64,000 bases of DNA from Zanthoxylum bungeanum (lineage: Eukaryota; Streptophyta; Magnoliopsida; Sapindales; Rutaceae), in assembly GCA_019454045.1 (NCBI GenBank), contig SKCR01015038.1, positions 1 through 64,000 of the forward strand. The letters are read 5' to 3'. The translations under genes and the position numbers were made by a program. This document shows, piece after piece, positions 46,793 through 57,484 of this stretch (the first letter of the stretch is position 1; every line of letters begins with the position of its first letter). The notes beneath the pieces were generated by a model. The model saw only the letters and a program-made list of their open reading frames with translations. It was not told where the DNA came from and made no database searches.

Positions 46793-49330
46793 CCTATAGC
46801 CAGTCCCTCGAGTGTCTAACACCCGAACTATGTACGGTTGGCTCAAACTGCTGAGAAAAGGTTTTCGTCAGCGGATTTGTATAAATATCATCTGATGCGA
46901 TTTATTCGATCATCACATCGCCACGACGTATGATCCGAATGAATTAGATGAATATCAAAGTTTTTATCTGGATCGTTGATGATACCATTAATTCTTTAGC
47001 ATGTGCTGACGTCTAGCTCAGCTGCTAATAGAACTGTATCTAATCTAATTAGATTTGTTATCGACCCAAATGGCTTCTATTGTTACCTCAGCTGCAACAA
47101 TAACCCACATTTGTTGTTTATTCGGTAACAGTATCTTGCTTGGAAGATTTCCAGCTCACTGTTCGTTATACTATTGTATAGTACCTTTGTTACGACTTAT
47201 AGTCGTTTTCATGAAAGCCAAGCTTTCACCGATTATTATTATGGGAATATCATTTCCAAGAAATGACATATCATCATCACTCAGGACATTCACTGTCAGT
47301 GCGCTCCCACTAACCTCCTTATATACACAAGAATTATTTTTGTTTTGATTTAAATCATAAACTATTATGATTAAATCAAAACGACAATTCCAAGAACCTA
47401 ATGCTTGCTTCAATCCAAACATGGATCGAATAACCTACAAACCTAGTTTGCTTGTTATGGTTCGACAAAATCGTCAGGATGTTGTAAACATCCTCCAAAA
47501 GGTTTCCGTTAAGGAAAGCAGTTTTCCTGTTCAGCTGCCATATTTCATAAATGAAACATGCAGCATCAGCAAGCATTGTCGAAATGGATTTGCCGTGGCA
47601 ACAGGTAAAAGGTTTCGTCGTAATCAACACAATGTTGATAACTCTACATTTTCGCTACAAGCCTAGCTTAGCCATGTATGTCTTCCTTGAAGACTTATAA
47701 GTACCAATAGGCACAATGCCTTATAGTATGTCAACTAATATCCAAACATAGTTGATTTACATGGAATCCATATCAGACATTATGGCACTTTGCCATAATA
47801 GGGAGTCGATACCTTGTATCACTTCCTTATACGCAGTCAGTTCGTGTTCCTCAAAAGATTGAAATCTTTATGAGGTTCGATCAGATACCCATACCCCAGG
47901 TTGTTTTCTGACTCTCTCTGACATACGTGGTTCTTATGTATTCGAAGATTATTGGAATAGTTTCATCCTTGATGAACTATTTGTGTTCCATTAGGACTCA
48001 GTGTCAGGAATAGTATTACTCCGATTTTCATCGAGTTTTATTATCCTCCTACTTACCACTGCATATAGGTATTCCTCTTAGGAAAACCGCATGGTGAGAA
48101 ACAATCTAATTGTTCTCTCGTGAGTTGTATAAGTACAATACTTATGGTATCCCTAGGATAACCTACAATTGGCACTTATCCAATTTGGGTTATAGGGTTA
48201 TAGTTTGGTATCAACCAAACATATGCCTAGCATACCCAAATATTCAGGAATGAGAAACCTGGTTTCTTTCCTGTTCATATCTAATATGTTATCTGTCAAA
48301 CAGATATTTATGGAACCTTATTCAAAATAAGTTCTGCACTGTTTAGCGTATCCGTTGAAGGAAATGATAGCTGAGAGCGACTCATGATTAACCTTATCAT
48401 GTCCAACAAAATTTGGTTTATCCTGTCGTACACACCGTCAAATTGACGTGTTCCGGGAGGAGTTCTCATTGAAAGAATACTATATTCTCTCATGTATGCG
48501 AGAAACTCATTGCTTAATTATTTTCCATCACGGTCTTACCGTGACAGTTTAATACTTTAGCCGATCTGTTTGTCTATTTCGTGTCGAAACTGTGAAAGTT
48601 TCCGATTTGTGTTTCAAAAGAAACACATAACCATACGCGATGCCACATCTGTAAAGGTCACGAAATATTCATATCCACATCTAGCCTAGCTAGACATGGG
48701 CCCACTTGCTTCACTATGAACTAGGGCTAACATATCGATGGCACTTGCACTTTTACCAAGTAAAGGTGTTTTAGGCACTTTGCCCAATAAACTAGATTCA
48801 TAGACTTTATTTGATTGGAATCAAATCAGTCCTAGTACCCACTCTTCAAAAGTGTGGATATACGAGTCTTGTTTAATTTGTGTCCCCAGACAACAATGCC
48901 ACATATAAGTTTCAACCTGATCAAATCAGTTTGAGCTATTTGTTTGTCATGTTATACGTTTGAGATTTATTTATATTCTAAATATAAATTCTGTTATTCA
49001 CATCTAATGTGTTTATCTCAATATCATCTTTATATAATAAAACACTTTAGTGTTCTAGAATATAAAGGTACATCCGCAACAGATTATACACTGATATAGA
49101 GATAATGTTTCTAGTCAAACTAGTTACATTATAACATTTTCCTAATTTACGTACATACACAAAGGGTAGTTCCTAAACTTAGGTATCTACGGTTAAAACA
49201 GCGACTTTCGTCCCATTTTCAATTCGCAGATAAATCTCTATTGAAGTCAGTATCCTGTTCAAAACAGATTCTGAACATCAGTACATATTTATGTACCACA
49301 CTAAGTATCTAAAATCAATTTTAATACTAG
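46793..49330 (-). pseudogene. pol remnant of C
   Basis: Protease and pre-integrase lie near 48900-49330. Integrase is near 48300-48760 (LLDMIRLIMSRSQLSFPS). RT is near 47170-47640: ACFIYEIWQLN, TAFLNGNLLEDVY, palindrome frameshift at 47476-47494, and SCVYKEVSGSAL. The active site reads SDDD (47270-47281) in place of YVDD, followed by MSFLGNDIPI. The equal spacing around it shows substitution, not deletion. RNase H is near 46850-47160. It cannot encode an active RT. Confidence 0.84.
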
Positions 49331-49582
49331 TTGTGAACATATTTATGACAAACATATTTGAAGTCAGAGCCTTGCTCGTCTTCATTCCTTGGGATAAGTC
49401 CTTTTATCTTTAAGAAGAATATAATGATTTTGCCTTTGCCATTTTCCACACTCCAGAAGCCTTTGGCCAAGCCTTGGCCTTTTGGAATATCGAAGTAAGG
49501 TGCGCCTTGCGCTACTTGCCTTATTGCAAACTTTGACTTTGTCTCCTTGAGAATAGTCATTAACTCTCCAAGAGTTTATTAT
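49331..49582 (-). pseudogene. Reduced gag of C
   Basis: A 77-codon frame (start 49560) begins MTILKETKSKFAIRQVAQGA. It corresponds to the part after the central capsid motif and through the knuckle region, where no intact cysteine pattern remains. The segment carrying LILQSLPKRW in D is missing at about 49580, as in B. Confidence 0.65.
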
Positions 49583-52410
49583 TGCAATATTTACTTCTAA
49601 AATCTAAGTATAGATTTATGAAGATCCTTCAATTTCAATATCATACTTTAAGAATCTAATCCTTAGTTCTGATAAAGAAATTAAGGAGTCTATATGACAA
49701 GTATAATGGATTAAGCACTAAAGTTATCATTACATGAATATTCCAAATATCATGTTCCACTTATTTGTTTAACTCCAGGCTTAGGCCTAATATGTTATTT
49801 TATCAAGTAAAGTAACTTATAAGTTTCCAGGACCATCCTGAAATTATTCCCAATTTGAAAATTAAACCATTTAAATACATTTTCCCTAGGATTATGTTTT
49901 AAATGTCACTCTTTCAATTATATCTTGATTCTAATTGTCCAACTATTTAATCAACGATTTGTGGTACTATAATATTAATGATTATTATAGTCCAACTATA
50001 CAATCAAATATAATTTAAATTAATTAACCTCAATTATATTGATTACTATAGTCCAACTATAAATCAATTATAAATTAAAATTAATTAATTCAAATATATT
50101 GATTACTATAATCTAATTATATAATCAACTATAATACAGTCCAACTGTTTATTAAAACAACAATTTTAAATATTAGTCCAACTAACATTCAATTTAACGA
50201 CGAAATAATTTGAATGAGCGCGTATGGCAAGTAATTAACGAATATTGCAAATTCAATTCTTGCCTCCCACTATTTTTCGGCGAGCCTCTAACCCTCTGTC
50301 GAGTACTCGGGAAACCGTGTTTCCTAGTGGGCTAGGATCCCGTTAAATATCACACAATCTTGACTTTGGCCAACAAATTGTATGATAATTAACTAGGTAG
50401 ATCTCTAAGATCGATTGGATCCAATCCAATTCCTAGATCCGGTAGGGGGACATCCAAGTCCGAAACATATATCTTATATATGCCAATATATCCAATATAT
50501 TACCTAACCTTTTTCCTCTGAATCAACTAAGCATTGGCTTTGGCACAACAAACTTAGTGATCCCAGTTAAGCGCGACCCATTGACCATGGAAAGCTTCGT
50601 AATCAATGTCGATGGACAAGAAGTGGTCTTTACTTTGGCCAACAAACCACAACTTGGACAAGACACTGATATGGAACAAAGCCTTCGTGATTCAAACACA
50701 TCCTCGACGGACAAAGGCCTTGACTTTGGCCAACAAGCCAATGCCAGTCTTGGATCTTGAGTAAGAATCACTCAATGGAAGGAAAAACGCTTAATATTTC
50801 TGAGGGTTTTTCGCGTGCAAATTGGCAACCAATTTATTATCTTTGTTAAGGTCTCATCATCATACACCCTTAAACATGCATTCTAAACACATAATAAAGC
50901 GCATATGATAAAATAATAATGATATGCGGATGGATACCTTACATATTGACCCTAGATCAAATCTCTCTTTCTCTCTCCCGCTAGCACAAGTATCACTTCT
51001 ACCCGTTACACTACACTTCTAAAGAAACCTCATTTACATTGAAGGGAATATGTGAGAAGAGAATACAAAGAATAAGGAGGTGATAAGGCTGGACACACAG
51101 GTTCAATTAATAAATCAAATTTATTACAACAATTTCTAAAATTGCCCCACCCATCTAATATCCATCCGATATACATTATTCATGCATCGCAACCATGTAT
51201 TCACACAAGCATGTTATCAATCAATCTAATCCAATTAATAAATATGATAATTAGTGATCATCCAATGTTCAAACAACGATTTGATTTTGCTCGAGTCAAA
51301 CTCGTTTTGCGAATAAGTACTCAAAGTATGAATTCTCGAATTAAATTAAACTACATAATTAAATCTAATTCAATCTGTATTTAATACTAATTCGCTATTT
51401 AATTCCAAATTAAATACTACACTTTATTAATAAACCTTTTACGACTTAAATTCCAAATTTAATCGTTACGGGTCTCAAAGCCCGATTAACATCCAATGTT
51501 TATTTAATTAAAGTTCAATGGGTTTTTAATTAATTTCTTGAGGCGTGGACTTTTGGTCAACTCGGGTCAAACCGATACCAAAATCCAATCCGGGATTTAC
51601 CCCATAAGCCCAGAAATCATTTTGGCCCATTAGGCCCAATTAAATATTAAGGTCCATTAAGTCATAATTGGACTTTATGGATGCGGTTTTGGGCCAATTG
51701 GATCCAACCAAATTGGCCTAAACCTAACTTGTACAACCAAGCCCAAAAGCCCAATTACAACCTTAAGGCCCAAATCCAATTTAAACCCAATTAATTAACT
51801 TATAAAATTCCAAATTCCACAATTAATTAACCTAAGTGTAATACACAATTAATTACCCAATTAACATTTCTAAAACATCAATTAGCCTAATTAATCATGC
51901 ACTTTAACATCAAATAGTGTCCAACACAATTCAATCAAAATCAAACCCAATACATGCTTCAATGTCTCGGCAATTAGGGTTTTTTACAATCCGATTCGAT
52001 TCAATCCAATTAATCCACAATCATCATTTCCCAAATCAATTCAACTTATCCAATGAATTAAATCAAAAACACCATGAATTTTGTATCACTTAAGATTCGG
52101 CCAAGCCTTAAGAATTTGGGGAAATTTGTCCAATTCAAAATTCAATCCAATATACCTCAAATCAACATTACCCAATTGTTTTAAGTCATCCAATGATCAA
52201 AAAACAAAATTACCAAGACAATTAGGGTTCCTCCATTTTCGGCCAAGCCAAAGAAATTGGGGAAAATTGTTCCAAATCAATTTTCATAAAATTGAACATG
52301 CACAACTTCAATTAAACCTCATTCAAGCATACTCAATCAAACATTTCATCAAATCATGCTCAAATTGAGTTTACCCAATTTTAAACCTAAAAATTTCATG
52401 CTTGATATAA
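49583..52410 (-). other. Leader of C
   Basis: About 2.8 kb non-coding. 60-bp minisatellite 49921-50160. Motif TGACTTTGGCCAACAA at 50361 and near 50628-50640 and 50719-50735, the last two inside a stretch with a chance 67-codon frame. Block of GGCCC/AAGCCCA motifs at 51530-51790. No gene. Confidence 0.8.
49921..50160 (-). repeat. 60-bp minisatellite in the C leader
   Basis: Four units with 60-bp spacing of GATTACTATAGTCCAACTAT-type cores. Homologous to B 41418-41670. Confidence 0.8.
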
Positions 52411-52423
52411 GCTCTGATACCAT
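52411..52423 (-). promoter_or_regulatory. Primer-binding site of C
   Basis: Minus strand ATGGTATCAGAGC, the standard initiator tRNA-Met copia primer site, directly after the 5' LTR. Confidence 0.95.
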
Positions 52424-53019
52424 TGTTGGTTTCTAATTAGGTCCCAAGAATGAAATCAAGCAAGAAAACGCATGTGAATACACAAAGGAGAATGGCGGAA
52501 ACATACTCACAATGATCGGTTCTTGCAACGCGATGAGCACAAGCTTTCAAGCTCCCTCAAAGGTCACGGCAGTAGCTTCTCCTTGCAGTGGACTGCTCGG
52601 TTTTGGTCTCTTTGGCTCCTCCAAGATTCGGCCATGGAAGAATCCATTGAAGCTCTAAGCTTCAAGCTTCAAAAATGATTCCATGCTCATGTGTTCACTG
52701 CCATATCACCTTTGTATTCCTTCTATGTGTGCTAGCACCCAAGAAACTTGCCACAAATTTCTTTAGCTTCTCATTCATCACTCGGTCAAACCATAAAACA
52801 TAGAGGAGAAGAGGCGTGAGAGAGAAGAAGGTTTTTGGCTCCAAAATGAGTGAAAACCGAGAGAGAGAGGGGAAATAAAAAGTGTAAAAGGGTTTTTATA
52901 ATTTCCAAAATTAATAAACCATTTACCATTTTTAATTCCAAAAAGTAAGCATTAAATGCTTGTCAATCAATACACATCAACTCACATCAATCAATTGTCA
53001 ACTTGTCACATCATTCAAA

Positions 53020-53075
53020 GTGACATGTGATTTGACGCTTGATGTGACTAATGATTTGACGCTTGATTTGACTTG
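53020..53075 (-). promoter_or_regulatory. 24-bp TGACG repeats in the C 5' LTR
   Basis: Units at 53020-53043 and 53044-53067 (GTGACWWRTGATTTGACGCTTGAT) plus a partial third. The TATA-like TTATAAAAAC lies about 120 bp downstream in element orientation (about 52901, minus), which fits an upstream enhancer. Confidence 0.5.
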
Positions 53076-53133
53076 CGTGCCGCACTAGAATTCAAAATGC
53101 GAATGCGCTCGCAAACAATCTCGGGCTCGGGTT

Positions 53134-53431
53134 CGCTAATTCCAAATTAACGAATTTTCCGTTGCGACGCAATTAAACGATTACGCCGATCAAAATCATT
53201 ATTCACGTTGCTAACGAATTAATTCTAAATTAACTCGTTCGCCCAAATAAAAATATACTTTTAATTCCGCGTCGAAATCTAATTTCGCATAATATATCGA
53301 ATATAATATTTATCGATTAATTCTAAATTAATCGTTCTCTCTCTTTAATTAATATTTTATCCCAGATAAAATATCTCCGCAATTAATCCCAGATTAATTT
53401 TCTATCTCTTCTGATTAATCCCAGATTAATT
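53134..53431 (-). repeat. Palindrome ladder in the C 5' LTR
   Basis: Nearly identical to the ladder at 45432-45728. Confidence 0.85.
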
Positions 53432-54484
53432 AAAGTGCGAGTCATACATCATCGGTGAATCTTCGGGAAGCGACCCATGAGATCCCCGGATATATTGGCA
53501 GTAAATACGGTCGTCGGACTATCTGAACAAGTAAGTACCTAGTACTACGTTTTTACCGATTTACAAGACAAGGTTAGCTTCTAGCAAAGTGCCATGCCTA
53601 CCCAATTCTCCAGAAATATCCTTATAGGAATACGTGATCTATATCAAGCGTAGTATACCGTAGTATTGCGTATGTCGATCCAGTATTGGATGGTCACGTG
53701 CTAGGCCTGGGGCTGGAATTGTGTCTACCCCGTACGAAGCACATATCGGATGTCTGGTAACTAGTCTCTGTAATCGGATATACATGACCTAGTCATAATA
53801 TCCCGATAGCTCGAGCATTTAAGAGAACGAGTTTCGTATCCTATGTTACCATCATCTCCATATGATTGGAGTGAGACTTCCGTCTTAACATCACACCCAA
53901 TACACTACGATTCTCAATATACCCAGCATTGGCGTACACAAAACCTGTTAAAGTCTTGGACGACCGTAACCAAAGTATATTGATTGTCGCAAGTATTAGT
54001 GGTGCAAGTCTCAGGTTAAGACCAAATACACCTACCCTGATTGCAGACTCCCATAGACACATAGTCATACTACCAATGGGATTCCACAGGGGTCTATCCA
54101 GAGCGAAGCTGTTTCCCTTACCATCGGTAAAACACAACCTCTTATTACACTTGCGTGAGTATCCTATACCCAAATATATGAGGACTATGTCGTCATGCAC
54201 TCACAACGCGCACAAGTATAATACTAGTCTTTTACGTATTTATCGATGTCCAATCTCGATAATACTCTGACTAGGGATATTTAATGATTTATCCTTCATG
54301 GACTGATACTGTCTCATATCATTCTCAGTCCAGGAACAAATCACATGGACCTCCTATCATTTATATATCTTGGTGATCTAATCACAAATGATAAGAGTAC
54401 AATCTCCTTTGTCACATAGTTAATTTGTACAACAACACCGTGATCTATACAAATAGTGACGCTATGGGTCATAATTGTCCAACA

Positions 54485-54489
54485 GGTTC
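54485..54489. repeat. Target-site duplication of C, right (GGTTC)
   Basis: Matches 44716-44720. Confidence 0.93.
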
Positions 54490-54940
54490 ACCGTTGCAAG
54501 TTTCCTAACCGATAAAAACTGACTATAAGTCGTAACAACGGTACTATACAGTTTGAATAACGGAATAGTAAGCTGTAAATCTTCCAAGCAAGATATTGTT
54601 ACCGAATAAAGAACAAAAGTGGATTATTGCTCCAGCTGAGGCAGCAATAGAAGCCTTCTGGATTGATAATAATCTTAATCAGATTAGGATTAGTTCTGTT
54701 AGCAGCTGAGCTAGGCTACAGCACAGGCTAAAGAATTAATGGTCTCATCAACGATCCAGATATATATACTTCAATTATACATCTGATTCGTTCGGATCAT
54801 ACATCTTGGCAATGTGATGATCGAATAAATCGCATCAGATGATAATTATGCAAATCCGCTGACGAAAACATTTCCTCAGCAGAAGTTTGAGCGAACCGTA
54901 CATAGTTCGGGTATAGGACACTTGAGTGATTGGCTATAGG
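54490..54940 (+). pseudogene. RNase H remnant of B, 3' part
   Basis: Continues B pol after C. It reads a CKSSKQD-like segment around 54570 and the LRQQ-type remains of the E-A-A-K-E-A motif. It ends 14 bp before the LTR, at the polypurine tract. It is full of stops. Confidence 0.75.
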
Positions 54941-54953
54941 CCAAGTGAGAGAT
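54941..54953 (+). promoter_or_regulatory. Polypurine tract of B
   Basis: CCAAGTGAGAGAT directly before TGTTGGAC. Confidence 0.88.
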
Positions 54954-56985
54954 TGTTGGACAGTTATGACCCATAGCATCACTATTTGTACAGATCATGG
55001 TGTTGTTGTACAAATTAACTATATGATAAAGGAAATTGCTCTTTTATCATTTGTAATTAGATTACCAAAGATTTATAAATGATATAGAAGGTCCATAGGA
55101 TTAGTTCTGAATTGATAAGATATGAGATAATATCCATCACGAAGGTTTAATCATTAAATATCCCTAGTCGTAGAATTATCGAGATTGGACATCGATAATG
55201 CGGAATAGACTAGTATTGCACTTGTGCGTGTTATGGGAGCATAACGACATAGTTCTCATATATTTGGGTATAGGATACTCATGCAAGTGTAATAGGAGGT
55301 TGTGTTTACCGATGGTAGGGAAACAGCTTCGCTCTGGATATACCCATTGGAATTCCATTGGTAGTATGACTATGTGTCTATGGAAGTCCGAATCAGGATA
55401 GGTGTATTTGGTCTTAACCTAAGACTTGCACCACTAATACTTGCGACAATCAATGTACTTTGGTTTTGGTCGTCCAGGGCTTTAATAGGTTCTGTGTATG
55501 CCTCTTCTGGGTATATTGAGAATCGTAGTGTATTGGGTGTGATGTCGAGATGGAAGTATCACTCCAGTCATAGTGGAGATGATGATCACGTAGGATACGG
55601 AACTGGTTCTCTTATGTACTGCAGTCATCGGGATAATATGACTAGGTCATGATTATCCGATTATAGAGACTAGTTACCAGAGATCCGATATGTGCTTCCT
55701 ACGGGACAGACACAATTCCAGCCTCAGGCCTTGCACGTGACATCCGATACTAGATTGAAATACGCAATACTCAGTATACTACGCCTGATATAGATCACAT
55801 ATTCCAGTAAGAATATTTCTGGAGAATTGGGTAGGCATGATGCTTTGCTAGAACCCAACCATGTCTTGTAAATCGGTAAAAACGTAGTACTAGGTACGTA
55901 CGTGTTCGGATAGTCCGACGACCGGATTTACTGCCAACATATCCGGGGATTTCATGGGTCGCTTCCCGAAGATTCACCGATGACGTATGACTCGCATTTC
56001 ATTAATCTGTGATTAATTGCGGAGATATTTTATCTGGGATAAAATATTTCTTTAAAAAAGAGAGAAAGATTAATTTGGAATTAATCGATAAAATAATATA
56101 TTCGATATATTATATGAAATTGGATTTCGATGCGGAATTGAAATTAGATTTTAATTCGGGCGAACGAGTTAATTTAGAATTAATTCGTTAGCGACATGAA
56201 TGGTAATTTTGCTAGGTATAATTATTTAATTACGTCGCAACCGAAAATTCGTTAATTTAGAATTAGCAAACCCGAGCCCGGGAATGTTTGTGGACGCACT
56301 CGCATTTCGAATTCAAGTGCGGCCCGCAAGTAACATCAAGCGTCAAATCACTAGTCACATCAAGCGTCAAATCATTTGTCACTTTGAGTGATGTGATGTC
56401 TAGTCACTTTTGATGTGAATAGTGATGGGAGTGGTTGTTGGTTTAAAGCCTTTGACTTTTGGAAATTTGTAAATGGTTTTTTTATATTTGATTTTTAGAA
56501 AATCAAAAACAATATACACTTACACATTTTTTCCTCTCTCTCTCTTCACATCTCGCGGTTTTTTGAATCCCATTTTTCCCTCCTCCCTCTCTCGGCTTTG
56601 AGGCCAAAATTCTTCTTTCTCCTTTTCTTGGCAAGGCCGAGATTTACAGGGTTGAAGATGGTGATTTTTGTGGCAAAAATCACCAAGAGCTAGCACTCAG
56701 AAGAGGACATACAAAGGTGATAGGGAATCTTTTTCATGAGCATGGAATCACCATTAACATAGCTTGGAGCTTGGAGCATCATTGGAGCACACTTGGAGGT
56801 GGTGACCGAAAATTGGAGGTGAAAAAACTACCCACTGCCGAGAGCACCTTGGAGGAGAGCTTGAAGTTTTTGTGCTCATCGCATCGCTCAACCGATCATT
56901 GTAAGTATTCCGTAACTTCTTTGAGTATTCGCACATGTGTTTCATTGCTTGAAAATGATCCTTGGGACTTAATAGAAACCCAACA
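54954..56985 (+). repeat. 3' LTR of B
   Basis: LTR of 2032 bp, TGTTGGACAG to GAAACCCAACA. Ladder 56001-56268. U3 frame of 92 codons 55374-55652. GTAAGT donor-like site near 56899. Confidence 0.93.
56001..56268 (+). repeat. Palindrome ladder in the B 3' LTR
   Basis: Same units as the 5' LTR but one ATTAATC unit fewer at the start; the first reads ATTAATC-TGT-GATTAAT. Confidence 0.83.
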
Positions 56986-56990
56986 ATCAG
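56986..56990. repeat. Target-site duplication of B, right (ATCAG)
   Basis: Matches 37480-37484. Confidence 0.92.
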
Positions 56991-57484
56991 CAGATCCCGC
57001 ACATCAGTACATATGTATGTTCCATATCCAGTATCAAAAATCCAATTTTTAAACTAGTAGTGGTCATGTTTATAAAAAACATTCTTGAAGTCGGAGCCTT
57101 GCCCGCCTTCACTTCCTTCATGTCTGCTTTGTCCATACGACAGTCACGCATCCAGTTCCCCCATTTTGCCACAGTTTAGGCAGACATCTTGGGATATGTC
57201 ATTTGTCTTCCCAGAAGACTGTGACGATTTTGCCTTTGCCCTTTTTTAGAAGCTTTGGCTCTGCCTCCTTGAGCATAGCCATCAACTCTCCAAGAGTTTT
57301 CTTTTGGTTCTTAATGAACCTGCCCCATCTTTTGGGCAGAGACTGTAGGATCAAATCTTTAGAAGTCTCAGCCTCGTAGGTAATGCCCATCTAACCTAGC
57401 TATTCGATGTCAGCAATCATTTGTGACACCTAGTGTTCAACAGACGTACCTTCTAATATACGCGAGCAAAAAAGCTTCTTTTGT
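56986..57484 (-). pseudogene. gag remnant of D
   Basis: Holds the copia capsid segment that B and C lack: LEGTSVEH near 57440, then GITYEAETSKDLILQSLPKRW and LGELMAMLKEAEPK (57199-57390), then a decayed knuckle and MDKADMKEVKAGKAP (near 57110-57140). The first five bases are the right ATCAG duplication of B. Frameshifted and stop-containing. Confidence 0.78.

Larger units (their letters stand above)
44721..54484 (-). mobile_element. C: family A copia element, nearly full structure
   Basis: Minus-strand element of 9764 bp with two LTRs (52424-54484 as 5', 44721-46779 as 3'), primer site, leader, reduced gag, frame-broken pol and polypurine tract, flanked by GGTTC. By eye the LTRs are the most alike of any pair here, fitting its youngest place in the nest. 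Confidence 0.96.
52424..54484 (-). repeat. 5' LTR of C
   Basis: LTR of 2061 bp. Lower edge TGTTGGTTTC (bordering the primer site), upper edge TTGTCCAACA. Palindrome ladder 53134-53431, TGACG repeats 53020-53075, U3 frame of 119 codons 53841-54200 (minus). Confidence 0.95.
37485..56985 (+). mobile_element. B: family A copia element, split by C
   Basis: Plus-strand element with both LTRs (37485-39542, 54954-56985), primer site, leader, broken gag-pol and polypurine tract, flanked by ATCAG. Element C interrupts its RNase H at 44720/54485. Without C it is about 9.7 kb, similar to C itself. Confidence 0.94.

Noticed and set aside
50557..50771. 67- and 82-codon frames in the C leader.
   Set aside because: Opposite-strand overlap in the leader repeat region; disrupted in B and D.
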